This document shows positions 54,831 through 63,252 of a stretch of 64,000 nucleotides of DNA, piece by piece. Numbering within the stretch: the first letter of the stretch is position 1; each line of letters begins with the position of its first letter. Source of the stretch: Hyphomonadaceae bacterium TMED5 (GTDB lineage Bacteria > Pseudomonadota > Alphaproteobacteria > Caulobacterales > Hyphomonadaceae). The notes beneath the pieces are model-generated. The model did no database searches and had not been told where the DNA came from. It saw only the letters and a list, made by a program, of their open reading frames with translations. The stretch covers positions 620,001-684,000 of the forward strand of contig NHBK01000009.1 in the NCBI GenBank assembly GCA_002173095.1, written 5' to 3'. The position numbers and the translations under genes were made by a program.

Positions 54831-55847
54831 ATGCAAATTTTTCACTGCGCGCAGTGCGGCCAGCAGGCCTTCTTTAGCAATCTGACGTGCAATTGCGGGG
54901 CCGAGCTGGTCTTCGATCCCGAGCCTCAGAAATTTGTCAGCGGGGCGAAGTTTTGCGCCAATCGTCAGGTGATTGGCTGCAATTGGAAGGCCGAAAATGA
55001 GGCTGGCTATTGCCGGTCCTGCGCCATGACAACAACCATTCCGGACACCTTCCGGAATAAGAATGTCAGGCTTTGGCAGGATGCGGAAAAAGCCAAGCGC
55101 TGGGTGTTGGCCAATCTTGGCCGTTGGGGCTGGTTCACCAATGCTGATCAAGGTGCGCGCCCGACCTTTAATCTGCTATCAGAGAAAACATCAGCAGGGC
55201 GAGTGCCGGTTGTTATGGGGCATGCTGATGGTGAAATTACGATCAATGTGATGGAGAGCGATCCGGTGGAGCGGGAACGCCGCCGCGATGAACTCTCTGA
55301 ACGTCTTCGTACGATGACCGCCCATTTCCGGCATGAAATCGCACATTTCCTGTTCCTCAGGCTCTCCAGTGATGAGCGCTTTCTCAATGCCTTCCGCGCG
55401 CGGTTTGGTGATGAACGCGCGGACTATGGTGCGGCGCTGGACCGGCATTATGCCGAAGGTGCTCCAGCTGACTTTCAGCAGAATTATGTGACGCGCTATG
55501 CCTCTTCCCATCCACATGAGGACTGGGCTGAAACGGCTGCGCACGCCATGCACCTGACCGACATTGTCGACAGTGCTGTCTCTGCGCGGCTGACCCATAA
55601 TGGCGTTCCATCAGCGAAGTTTGATGCTTATCGCGAAACGAATTCGGTCGCACTCTTAAGACAGGCCTTCGAGATTGGAACCAGTCTCAACCATGTGAAC
55701 CGGTCTATGGGTATGCAGGATATCTATCCGTTTGTGATCTCGCAGAATGTCCATGCCAAGCTGGTCTTTGTGCATGAACAGTTGATCTTCGGAGCAGGCA
55801 TAAAGCGCAAAGCGGCGCGAGGTTGGTTCAGCCGCCGTAAACACTGA
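54831..55847 (+). CDS. zinc-ribbon putative metallopeptidase (DUF2248-type)
   Basis: A 338-residue cytoplasmic protein. The N-terminus has a zinc ribbon (CAQC...CNC), then a cluster CANRQVIGCNWKAENEAGYC with CRSC, and VRLWQDAEKAKRWVLANLGR. The second part has FRHEIAHFLF, an HExxH motif, with EDWAETAAHAMH as the likely third-ligand helix. This arrangement is that of the family annotated as putative zinc-binding metallopeptidase. The substrate is unknown. It starts 101 bp after the previous gene. Confidence 0.88.
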   Translation: MQIFHCAQCGQQAFFSNLTCNCGAELVFDPEPQKFVSGAKFCANRQVIGCNWKAENEAGYCRSCAMTTTIPDTFRNKNVRLWQDAEKAKRWVLANLGRWGWFTNADQGARPTFNLLSEKTSAGRVPVVMGHADGEITINVMESDPVERERRRDELSERLRTMTAHFRHEIAHFLFLRLSSDERFLNAFRARFGDERADYGAALDRHYAEGAPADFQQNYVTRYASSHPHEDWAETAAHAMHLTDIVDSAVSARLTHNGVPSAKFDAYRETNSVALLRQAFEIGTSLNHVNRSMGMQDIYPFVISQNVHAKLVFVHEQLIFGAGIKRKAARGWFSRRKH

Positions 55848-55909
55848 CTGCAGAGCAAGGATGACCCGGGCCCGGTTGAGGTTTAGACTGCGCCAGAGGA
55901 GGAAATGTC

Positions 55910-56398
55910 ATGACACTTCGCAAACTCAGCCTTGTGCTGGCCCTGCCAGTCGTTCTGGGCGCATGTGCAAGCGCGCCAACGCCTTATCGTCAGGCCGCAT
56001 CATCCTCTGCGCAGGGGTATTCCGAACAGCCGATAGAGACCGGACGCTATAATGTGTCCTATCGCGCGGACGATATCACCACCGCGCGCCAGTATGCGCT
56101 CCTGCGTGCCGCAGAGCTCACTCAGCAAACCGGTTCTGACTGGTTTCAGATTGTTCGCGAAAACACCACTCAGCCGAATGAGAGCCGCGCCGTTCGTCCA
56201 TCCGTCTCGGTCGGTGGCAGTGTTGGCTCTGGCGGTTATTCAGGTGTTGGAATTGGCATTGGTATCGGAATTCCAGGCGGCGCGAGAGCCTCAAATGATG
56301 TCGTTCATTCCATGGAAATTCTGATGGGACGCGGCCCGCAACCGACTGATGCGAACGCCTATAATGCGGCGTCCGTCATTCAGAATATGCATCCTTAA
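55910..56398 (+). CDS. CC0125/CC1285-type lipoprotein
   Basis: A 162-residue lipoprotein with lipobox LGAC near residue 21 and a strong GAGGAGG ribosome binding site. The conserved core is GYSEQPIETGRYNVSY with YALLRAAELTQQTGSDWFQI, as in the alphaproteobacterial CC0125/CC1285 lipoprotein group. A glycine-rich stretch (GSVGSGGYSGVGIGIGIGIP) lies in the middle. Function is unknown; probably an outer-membrane lipoprotein. Confidence 0.88.
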   Translation: MTLRKLSLVLALPVVLGACASAPTPYRQAASSSAQGYSEQPIETGRYNVSYRADDITTARQYALLRAAELTQQTGSDWFQIVRENTTQPNESRAVRPSVSVGGSVGSGGYSGVGIGIGIGIPGGARASNDVVHSMEILMGRGPQPTDANAYNAASVIQNMHP

Positions 56399-56407
56399 AG
56401 GGCGGGC

Positions 56408-57403
56408 CTATTGGGCTTGGGCGACCGGCGTCGTCAGCTCATCAAGCTGAGCATCAATACGCTGGGCGACCATAATGGCCGTGTCGACAGCTGCCAGAAA
56501 GACGTTCTGGTCGATATTCTCGAAGTCGTCCGTCGGGCGGTGATAGTCCGCATGATAGTCCACGCCGATATAAAGGTGCGGAATCCCTGCTTCGTAAAAT
56601 GCGCCATGGTCTGACAATTCAGTCCAGTCCTGTTGCTCAGGATCGGTGCCGTCAAACCCGATCTGGAAATCAATCGGCGCTTCAGCTGAGACCTCTTCAA
56701 TCAGCGGGATGAGTGCAGGGGTGTGATGTGGGCCGGACGCCCAGAGCGTGCCCGTATCTGCACGTGCCATCATGTCGAGGTTCAGATTGAAGGCGAGGCT
56801 GGAGCGCGGAAGCGTTGTGGTTTCAACGAAAGCGCGTGCGCCAAGAAGGCCATGTTCCTCACCGTCCACAAACGCAAACAGCATTGTATGCTCTGGCTGT
56901 TTGCGCGTACGTGAGAAGTGCTGGGCTATCGCCATGGCGGCGGCGACGCCGGAGGCATTATCGTCTGCGCCGTTGAAGATTTCGCCATCCTGAAGACCCA
57001 TATGGTCATAATGCGCCGTGACGATGATTAACTGATCTGAACCGCTTGAGCCCTGCACAACCCCAATCAGATTGACGCCCTGAACGGTGTCTCCGGCGCT
57101 GATTTCATCGCTGAAAGCTTCATCGGCTTCGACGGTGAACCCATGCCGATAAGAATTGCCAAGGGTGAGCATTTCCAGCGCGCTCATACGCGCTTCGATC
57201 ATGTCGCGCGCACGTTCTGCACCCGGTGTGCCAATACCACGCCCTTGCGTTTCATCATCTGACAGGCCTTTCAGAAGTCCGATCACAGGCCCCGGCGTGA
57301 AGTATTGCGCGTCATAGGTTTCATGTCCGCCGCGGCTGGCGACCATGCTGAGCCCGATCAGTCCGCCAATAATGACGACGATAATGATGAGTGCCCGAAG
57401 CAT
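56408..57403 (-). CDS. M28-family zinc aminopeptidase, membrane-anchored
   Basis: A 331-residue protein with an N-terminal helix (ALIIIVVIIGGLIGLSMV) that anchors it or serves as uncleaved signal. The two-zinc site of M28 peptidases is complete: VTAHYDHMG, NGADDNASG, VDGEEHGLLG, NLDMMARAD and SDHGAFYEAGIP. It would act in the periplasm on peptides or amino-acid derivatives. GGGGGAAG is the ribosome binding site. It lies 23 bp after the PBP1A-type gene and is probably in one operon with it. Confidence 0.93.
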   Translation of the reverse strand: MLRALIIIVVIIGGLIGLSMVASRGGHETYDAQYFTPGPVIGLLKGLSDDETQGRGIGTPGAERARDMIEARMSALEMLTLGNSYRHGFTVEADEAFSDEISAGDTVQGVNLIGVVQGSSGSDQLIIVTAHYDHMGLQDGEIFNGADDNASGVAAAMAIAQHFSRTRKQPEHTMLFAFVDGEEHGLLGARAFVETTTLPRSSLAFNLNLDMMARADTGTLWASGPHHTPALIPLIEEVSAEAPIDFQIGFDGTDPEQQDWTELSDHGAFYEAGIPHLYIGVDYHADYHRPTDDFENIDQNVFLAAVDTAIMVAQRIDAQLDELTTPVAQAQ

Positions 57404-57426
57404 GTCTTCCCCCGAAAGATGTGCCC

Positions 57427-59403
57427 TTACTGTCGGGCTTGCTGTGAACTGAGTACGGCAACCTGAGTAGGCTGCGCAGCAAGGAAGGCATCGCCCAGTT
57501 CATTGTAAAAGTCTACTCGGGCAAGTTGTTCGTCGCTCAGATTATCGCGTCGACCAATTCCGGGCAGAGGGGTGGGCGTGTAGCCCTGAAGAATGTCGGA
57601 CATCATATCGTGCCAGACCTGTGCTGGCAGAGAGCCGCCTGTCACACGTTCCATGGGTTCATTTTCGTCATTGCCCAGCCAGACGCCCGCAATCACCTGT
57701 GACGTGTAGCCAATAAACCAGGCATCCCGCCAATTTTGGGTGGTGCCCGTCTTGCCGGCTACCGTCCAGCCATCAATCAGAGCGCGGCGGCCTGACCCGC
57801 GTGTCACGACGCGGCCCAGCATCTCATTCATGTCTTCAACGACACGCTCATTCAGCACGCGCGCTGGAGGATAGTTGGTTCGCTCATAGATCACGTCACC
57901 GCGCGTATTCTCAACGCGTTGGATGAGGAATGGGTCGAGCCGATCACCATTGCGGGCAAAGGCGCCATAGGCGCGAACAAGGTCGAACAAGGTTGTCTCA
58001 TCCGAGCCGAGCGCGATGGAAGGATACGGCTCGAGATCCGTGCCAACGCCAAGCCGGTGCGCCATTTCAACGACATTGTCGGCGCCCACTTCCATGGTCA
58101 GCTGTGCAGCGACCGTGTTGATGGAGTTTGCGAGTGCATCGCGCAGTCGTACCGGGCCGACATAGCGCCCGGTATAATTTCGGGGCGACCAGTCGCGTGC
58201 GACTTCGCGGTGTTCGTCCACGCGCACCGTGTAAGGGTGGAGGCCGGATTCCATTGCAGCAGCATAGACGAAGGCTTTGAAGGAGGAGCCGGGCTGGCGC
58301 ATGGCCTGTGTCGCGCGGTTAAACTGGCTTTGCGCATAATCGAGCCCGCCGACCATGGCCAGAATACGGCCATCAGCGCCCATAACCATAGCTGCTCCAT
58401 TGCGCGCACCACGGTCATGGCCTTCGCTTTCAATGGTTTCCTGAAGGGCAGCGTGAGCAGCTTCCTGTGCGGCCAGATCAATCGTGATGGTCACCACCGC
58501 ATCTGGTGGAATTTCGGGAAGGAGCTGTTCCAGTTCGTCGTGCACGTAGTCTGCGACATGTTCCAGAAGCGGGTTATCGGATTGACCCGGCACGAACTCG
58601 ATAGGTTCTTCGGATGCGGCCTGTGCTTCTTCCAGGGTGATGAAGCCCTCATTGACCATCTGGCTCAATATATAGCGCTGGCGTTCACGCGCATCGACAA
58701 GGTCCGGATCGGCAACCATGCGCGAGGGTGCTTTTGGAAGCGCGGCGATGAAAGTGACTTCAGCGAGGGTCAGATCTTCTGGTTCTTTGCCAAAATAGGT
58801 TTCAGCGGCCGCATCAATGCCGAAGGAGCGATTGCCGAGAAAAATCCTGTTCAGGTAGAGCGAGAGGATTTCGTTCTTGGACATGCGTCCTTCCAGCTGC
58901 ATGGCAAGCCGGACTTCCTGTGCCTTTCGGCGTAGGGTTTGTTCGGGCGTAAGAACGAGGTTTTTGATCACCTGTTGGGTGAGGGTGGAGCCGCCCTGTA
59001 CGGTCGTGCCAGCGCGCCAGTTCGCAAAGGCCGCGCGGAAGATCGCGAAGAAATCCGCCCCATCATGTTCATAGAAGCGACGATCCTCGGCTGCGATGAA
59101 GGCCTGAACGATATAGTCAGGCAGGTCTTCAGGATTGACCGCTTCGCCATATAGCGGGCCGCGTTGCAAAAGCCGGGTGCCGTCCATGTCGACAAGTTCA
59201 ATGGAAACCTCGCGGTTCACTTCCCACAACTCTTCGGGTTGAGGCAGAACCGGCAGGTCTGAAAAGAGATAGCGCCAAAGCAATACGCCTGAGATCAGCG
59301 CGCCAATGGTAAGGGTGAGGATGAGGGCGACGAAGGTCGCGCGGCGACGACGCAGGCGCGTACGGCGTGCCTGTTCAATATCCGCGCGGTAAGTCGTAAC
59401 CAT
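57427..59403 (-). CDS. PBP1A-family bifunctional penicillin-binding protein
   Basis: 658 residues from ATG 59403 (GGGACAAAG upstream); ATG 59424 is an alternative and the frame is open to 59586. A basic cytoplasmic start precedes one helix (FVALILTLTIGALISG). The glycosyltransferase domain (GT51) has AAEDRRFYEHDGADF, GGSTLTQQVIKNL and RKAQEVRLAMQLE. The transpeptidase domain has PGSSFKAFVYA (SxxK), LANSINTVA (SxN) and GKTGTTQNWRDAW (KTG). It builds and cross-links peptidoglycan at the inner membrane. No OB-like domain of classical PBP1A is obvious, so it is a short form. Confidence 0.93.
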   Translation of the reverse strand: MVTTYRADIEQARRTRLRRRRATFVALILTLTIGALISGVLLWRYLFSDLPVLPQPEELWEVNREVSIELVDMDGTRLLQRGPLYGEAVNPEDLPDYIVQAFIAAEDRRFYEHDGADFFAIFRAAFANWRAGTTVQGGSTLTQQVIKNLVLTPEQTLRRKAQEVRLAMQLEGRMSKNEILSLYLNRIFLGNRSFGIDAAAETYFGKEPEDLTLAEVTFIAALPKAPSRMVADPDLVDARERQRYILSQMVNEGFITLEEAQAASEEPIEFVPGQSDNPLLEHVADYVHDELEQLLPEIPPDAVVTITIDLAAQEAAHAALQETIESEGHDRGARNGAAMVMGADGRILAMVGGLDYAQSQFNRATQAMRQPGSSFKAFVYAAAMESGLHPYTVRVDEHREVARDWSPRNYTGRYVGPVRLRDALANSINTVAAQLTMEVGADNVVEMAHRLGVGTDLEPYPSIALGSDETTLFDLVRAYGAFARNGDRLDPFLIQRVENTRGDVIYERTNYPPARVLNERVVEDMNEMLGRVVTRGSGRRALIDGWTVAGKTGTTQNWRDAWFIGYTSQVIAGVWLGNDENEPMERVTGGSLPAQVWHDMMSDILQGYTPTPLPGIGRRDNLSDEQLARVDFYNELGDAFLAAQPTQVAVLSSQQARQ

Positions 59404-59677
59404 CTTTGTCCCGTATCGCCCCATAGCGGCCCTGTTCGGCTCCCAGAAGAAATAAGAGCGAATGCTTTCCAGCCAGTCTAGCTTGTGGGCTTTAAGATTT
59501 CTTGTGTGTTTCAAGATCAATCTTTTTTTCTGGCGTTGAGGGACATGGATTGAATACGCGCGACATCCGGTTTTGTTGCAGGGCATTGGCTGAATAACGC
59601 GTGAATATTAGCGCCACACAGGGCTGGCCCCGCGTGAATTATTCTTCACGTCGAAAATGGCTGAATTTCGTCAGCAA

Positions 59678-62323
59678 TCAGACAACTGCGTCAGCAGGCT
59701 CAATTAGCCAGGGTTCGCTCTGAATTCTGAGGATGGCAGACATCCGATTTGGCGCATTCAGCTTGCCCAGAATGGAGGAGACATGGTGTTCCACCGTGCG
59801 CTGAGAGCGGTTCAGTGATTTTGCGATTTCCTTATTGGACCGACCTTCTGCCAGAAGACGCAGCACCGATTGCTCTTTGGCTGTAAGACCCAATGGATGG
59901 GTGCGCGCAGCCTTGTACGGCCCACGTTTGCGATTGACGGCATCAATGCGTATGCCGGTTTTTTCCGCGAGGTCCTGAACCTTTTGCGCAGCGGCCATGG
60001 CATTCATGTCGGTGAAGGCCTGAAGCGCAGCGTTAAGCGGCCCGGTGCCGCCCTGCATCATGCGCACCAATGCGGCCTCATATGGAGAGCCGAGCCTGTC
60101 CCATGCCCTGGCAGCACCCTCATAATCGCCCTGGATTTCCAGTGTATGTGGGAGCGGAATGACGTCGAAATCGATTTCGATATCATTGACGCTTAGCCGG
60201 TGTGCCCAGACTGTGCGCGCGCCGATATTCCATGGATGGCGATCAAAGGTCGAGAGCTCCAGCAGCTTTTGCATATGCTCTGTCGCCTGATCAGGATAAT
60301 TTCGGAGGAAAGCCCATTCCACGATGGCAAGACGCGCGGGAACGATGTGCTGTAATTCATCGGTTGCAATCGCATCGGCCAGCGCATCGCGCATGAGCGT
60401 CTCTGTGTCGGGGTCGCCACGGCGCATTTTCGCGAAGGCCAGAACCTGCCGGGCTGGCAGGCAGGATAAAAGGCTGTGCTGGTCCAGTGAGCAAATGCCG
60501 TGCGCAATTGAAACGGCATCATTCAGGCGTCCCTGTTCGAGACGCAGTTGTGCCTGTCGGCCTGAAAGGTATCGCGACCATGCATCAAGGTCGTGCTCTG
60601 TATCGAAGGCCAGACCGTCGCTGAGAATGGATTCGGCGAGCGCAAAATTGCGAAACTCCACGGCATATTCTGACATATTATTGTAAGCACGTGCCGCGTG
60701 CTCATGATGTCCACCTGACAAGGCGAGCTCCAGGCTGTTCTGGAGAAACTTCAATCCTTCCGATCGATTCCGGAACACCATTGCGGTGCCAATATTGTTC
60801 ATGGCGTGCATACGCACTTCAGGATCAGGGTTTTCAGCCTCGATTTCCAGCGCGACATGCCCCCATTTGACGGCATCATCCATCTGATCATTCAGCATGT
60901 GCAGCTGAGAGCGCACCGAATAGGCCATAGCGCGTTCTGATGATGCGGGAATGGCTTCGAGCACGCGGATGGCCTGGTCGGCATTGCGCGCAGCTTCGCT
61001 ACTTTCGCCGCGATACCAATGCAGTCGGGATAGTTGTTGCAGGTTATGGCCCACTTTGTCGGGGCGTTCGAGAGCGCGCCAGAGCGTGATGGCATGACGC
61101 CGGGCATTCAGAACTTCGTCTTCGAAATGGTCGGACAAAGCCGATTCATAGGCCCAGCTCTCATACAGTTCTGCTGCGAGTTCCGGTTCAGCGGAATCGA
61201 TGAATTTCAGCGCGGTCGCAAAATGCGCGGCAGCCTCGCTATGGGCGCCAGCGATCGCCGCGGCACGTGCGGCGAGTGGTGCATATTGCAGGACCATTTC
61301 ACTATCCAGCGCGCCAGCTGCATGGTGGACGGTCTGGGCCAGAGGAATGCGTTTGGGACACTTGGTCAGTGCGGCGACACAGTCTGAGTGATACGACCGG
61401 CGACGTGCCGGGGACAGCCTGTCCATTGTTGCAAGTCGCGACAGTTCATGGCGGAAACGCACATAATCACCATCTTCGACAAGGTGGCCTTTGGTGACAC
61501 AACGATTTACCAGATCGATGTCATCACGCCCCAGCAATGTCTCCAGAAAGGTCCATTCCGGCGCATTTGGCAGAACGCTCAACCGTTCCAGTATCTCCCT
61601 TTCCTCCGGCAGAAGAAGGGCGAGACGCAGGGCCACCGCGTCTTTCACGGAAGCAGGTACGAAGTCGTTCTTGTTTTCTGAGGCGAGCAGCTCTGTCACA
61701 TAGAATGGGTTACCATTGGTGATCTTGTGGAGATTTCCAACTTCCCGTCCACGCGCGCTGGCAAGGGAGGTGACGGCTTCTTCCGACAGAGGCGATAGCT
61801 GAAGTCTATGTGTGTTTGCACCAGGCAGATCACCCAATACCTGAGTGAGCGGGTGTTGAAGATTGACCTCATCATTTCTGAATGTGAGTAGCAAAAGCAC
61901 TGGCAGGGTCTGAATACGGCGCGCAAGATATTTGATCAGATCGAGGGTTGCATGGTCGGCCCAGTGGACGTCCTCGCAGACCATGACAGTCGCCGCGTCA
62001 TCTGAAAGGGCATTCAGCATGGCTGAGTACAGTTCAGCCTGACCACCTTCAGACTCCAGTGCCTTAATGACCCCTGTGCCTAATTCTGGTGCCATGTCGA
62101 ATATCGGGCCGAGTGTTCTTGGCGTGAACAAGGCTTCGCAATTGCCGAGACACCAGCGAATGTCCGGATAGGCGCTGATGGATGCCACCCGAAAGGCGGA
62201 AAGAATGGTGGATTTTCCAATGCCCGCCTCGCCGGATACCAGCGCAATCTGGCCGTGTCCGGCGCGGGATGCCTCCAGCGCGGACAGTAGTGACTCAAGC
62301 TGGCTTTCCCTTTCGACGAGCAT
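59678..62323 (-). CDS. large ATPase-LuxR transcriptional regulator (LAL type)
   Basis: An 881-residue regulator. The N-terminal AAA/NB-ARC-like ATPase has Walker A SGEAGIGKST near residue 30 and Walker B VMVCEDVHWAD near 115. The middle 450 residues form a TPR-like helical array. The C-terminus is a LuxR-type helix-turn-helix with LTAKEQSVLRLLAEGRSNKE and IAKSLNRSQRTVEHHVSSIL. Proteins of this type (MalT-like or LAL) bind an inducer through the helical part. Inducer and targets are unknown. Ribosome binding site GGGAGA. Confidence 0.92.
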   Translation of the reverse strand: MLVERESQLESLLSALEASRAGHGQIALVSGEAGIGKSTILSAFRVASISAYPDIRWCLGNCEALFTPRTLGPIFDMAPELGTGVIKALESEGGQAELYSAMLNALSDDAATVMVCEDVHWADHATLDLIKYLARRIQTLPVLLLLTFRNDEVNLQHPLTQVLGDLPGANTHRLQLSPLSEEAVTSLASARGREVGNLHKITNGNPFYVTELLASENKNDFVPASVKDAVALRLALLLPEEREILERLSVLPNAPEWTFLETLLGRDDIDLVNRCVTKGHLVEDGDYVRFRHELSRLATMDRLSPARRRSYHSDCVAALTKCPKRIPLAQTVHHAAGALDSEMVLQYAPLAARAAAIAGAHSEAAAHFATALKFIDSAEPELAAELYESWAYESALSDHFEDEVLNARRHAITLWRALERPDKVGHNLQQLSRLHWYRGESSEAARNADQAIRVLEAIPASSERAMAYSVRSQLHMLNDQMDDAVKWGHVALEIEAENPDPEVRMHAMNNIGTAMVFRNRSEGLKFLQNSLELALSGGHHEHAARAYNNMSEYAVEFRNFALAESILSDGLAFDTEHDLDAWSRYLSGRQAQLRLEQGRLNDAVSIAHGICSLDQHSLLSCLPARQVLAFAKMRRGDPDTETLMRDALADAIATDELQHIVPARLAIVEWAFLRNYPDQATEHMQKLLELSTFDRHPWNIGARTVWAHRLSVNDIEIDFDVIPLPHTLEIQGDYEGAARAWDRLGSPYEAALVRMMQGGTGPLNAALQAFTDMNAMAAAQKVQDLAEKTGIRIDAVNRKRGPYKAARTHPLGLTAKEQSVLRLLAEGRSNKEIAKSLNRSQRTVEHHVSSILGKLNAPNRMSAILRIQSEPWLIEPADAVV

Positions 62324-62510
62324 ATTGTCTCCCAGCTTCGCCTGCTATTGGGGCATTTATGGATGAGGTTTGGTCCATAATGGTCTCAGGGTAGTGTTAT
62401 GACGCTGAAATTTAGGTATGCCTACCCCTAAAATTAGGCATTCTCTCTGACGCATTCATTTTCTGAAGGCGCTAATCTGACGATGCGGAAGCAGGTACGT
62501 TTCCTCAAAA

Positions 62511-62686
62511 AGAGTCTAAGTTGGCGTGGGGACGCACGCGGAGACTTTAATATCTGCCAGGCGGACAGATTGGTTCCGATACTTTTGCCCGAAGTTTTCG
62601 GGACCAATTGCCTGGACAGATATTTCGCCCAAACTTACCCCCAATCGGATGGACAAGGCCCAATATTGTCCATCCGCCCCTTTTTT
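62511..62686 (+). ncRNA. candidate structured small RNA ending in a terminator
   Basis: This gap has no gene but a chain of stem-loops. (1) AGTCT/AGACT (62513-62517 with 62542-62546) enclosing GCGTG/CACGC. (2) CCAGGC/GCCTGG (62557-62562 with 62610-62615) enclosing ATTGGT/ACCAAT (62569-62574 with 62603-62608), which in turn encloses CCCGAA/TTCGGG (62588-62593 with 62597-62602). (3) A 10-bp perfect stem (62647-62656 with 62666-62675) followed by GCCCC and T6, a terminator for the plus strand. No plus-strand gene ends here, so a small RNA is the best explanation. The 5' end is a guess, and the 3' end reaches into the stop codon of the minus-strand ACT gene. Confidence 0.5.
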
Positions 62687-63093
62687 CAGGCAGAGGCCTG
62701 AAGCGCTTCCAAAACTTTCAGCGCGGTCTCGGCATCCTTTTCAGGGATGAAAATGTGGTCGTGGTGAAAAGCCGCTACAACATTGCAGGCAATGGCATTT
62801 TCTGTGAGTGCCCCGGCGACGGCAGCGGTCAGACCAATGCCTTCCAGAGATGAATTCACCATCAGGCTGATGCAGCGCATAGGCGCGGAGGCGTCAAATC
62901 CCATAAGCGCAGCAATGCCGGCTGGCAGGATGAGAGACGCGCCTTCTGGTTCAGCAAACACGGCAATCGCCTTGTCAGCGCAGGCCGAATAGCGTGCTTC
63001 GTCGTCAGTCGTGCAAAAGACGTATTCGCCCTCCTGAAGCACAGGGGTCATATTGGCGATCATATCGTTCGTGCCGGATACCGGATCGGACAT
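62686..63093 (-). CDS. ACT-domain protein of unknown function
   Basis: A 135-residue protein from ATG 63093 (AAAGAGAC upstream); the open frame to 63219 has no matching signals. It contains ACT-like beta-alpha-beta units: EYVFCTTDDEARYSACADKA, then RCISLMVNSSLEGIGLTAAV and AFHHDHIFIPEKDAETALKV. Such ACT_7-like proteins probably bind a small molecule, often an amino acid. No partner gene is adjacent. Confidence 0.85.
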   Translation of the reverse strand: MSDPVSGTNDMIANMTPVLQEGEYVFCTTDDEARYSACADKAIAVFAEPEGASLILPAGIAALMGFDASAPMRCISLMVNSSLEGIGLTAAVAGALTENAIACNVVAAFHHDHIFIPEKDAETALKVLEALQASA

Positions 63094-63252
63094 AGCGGTC
63101 TCTTTAACTGAAATATTGCGGTTCGAAATCTGCGTGCAGGCATAAGGCGTGAAATTGAGCGGGGCAATGGCGGTGAGTGTCGCCAGAACGTCATGTTTGA
63201 AGGTTAGGGACGTTCTCAATATTTTCGTCCGATCCGATGATTGAGGTTTCCT

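Noticed and set aside
57919-58935. Plus-strand open frame of 338 codons
   Set aside because: Entirely antisense to the PBP1A-type gene, with no recognisable protein features.
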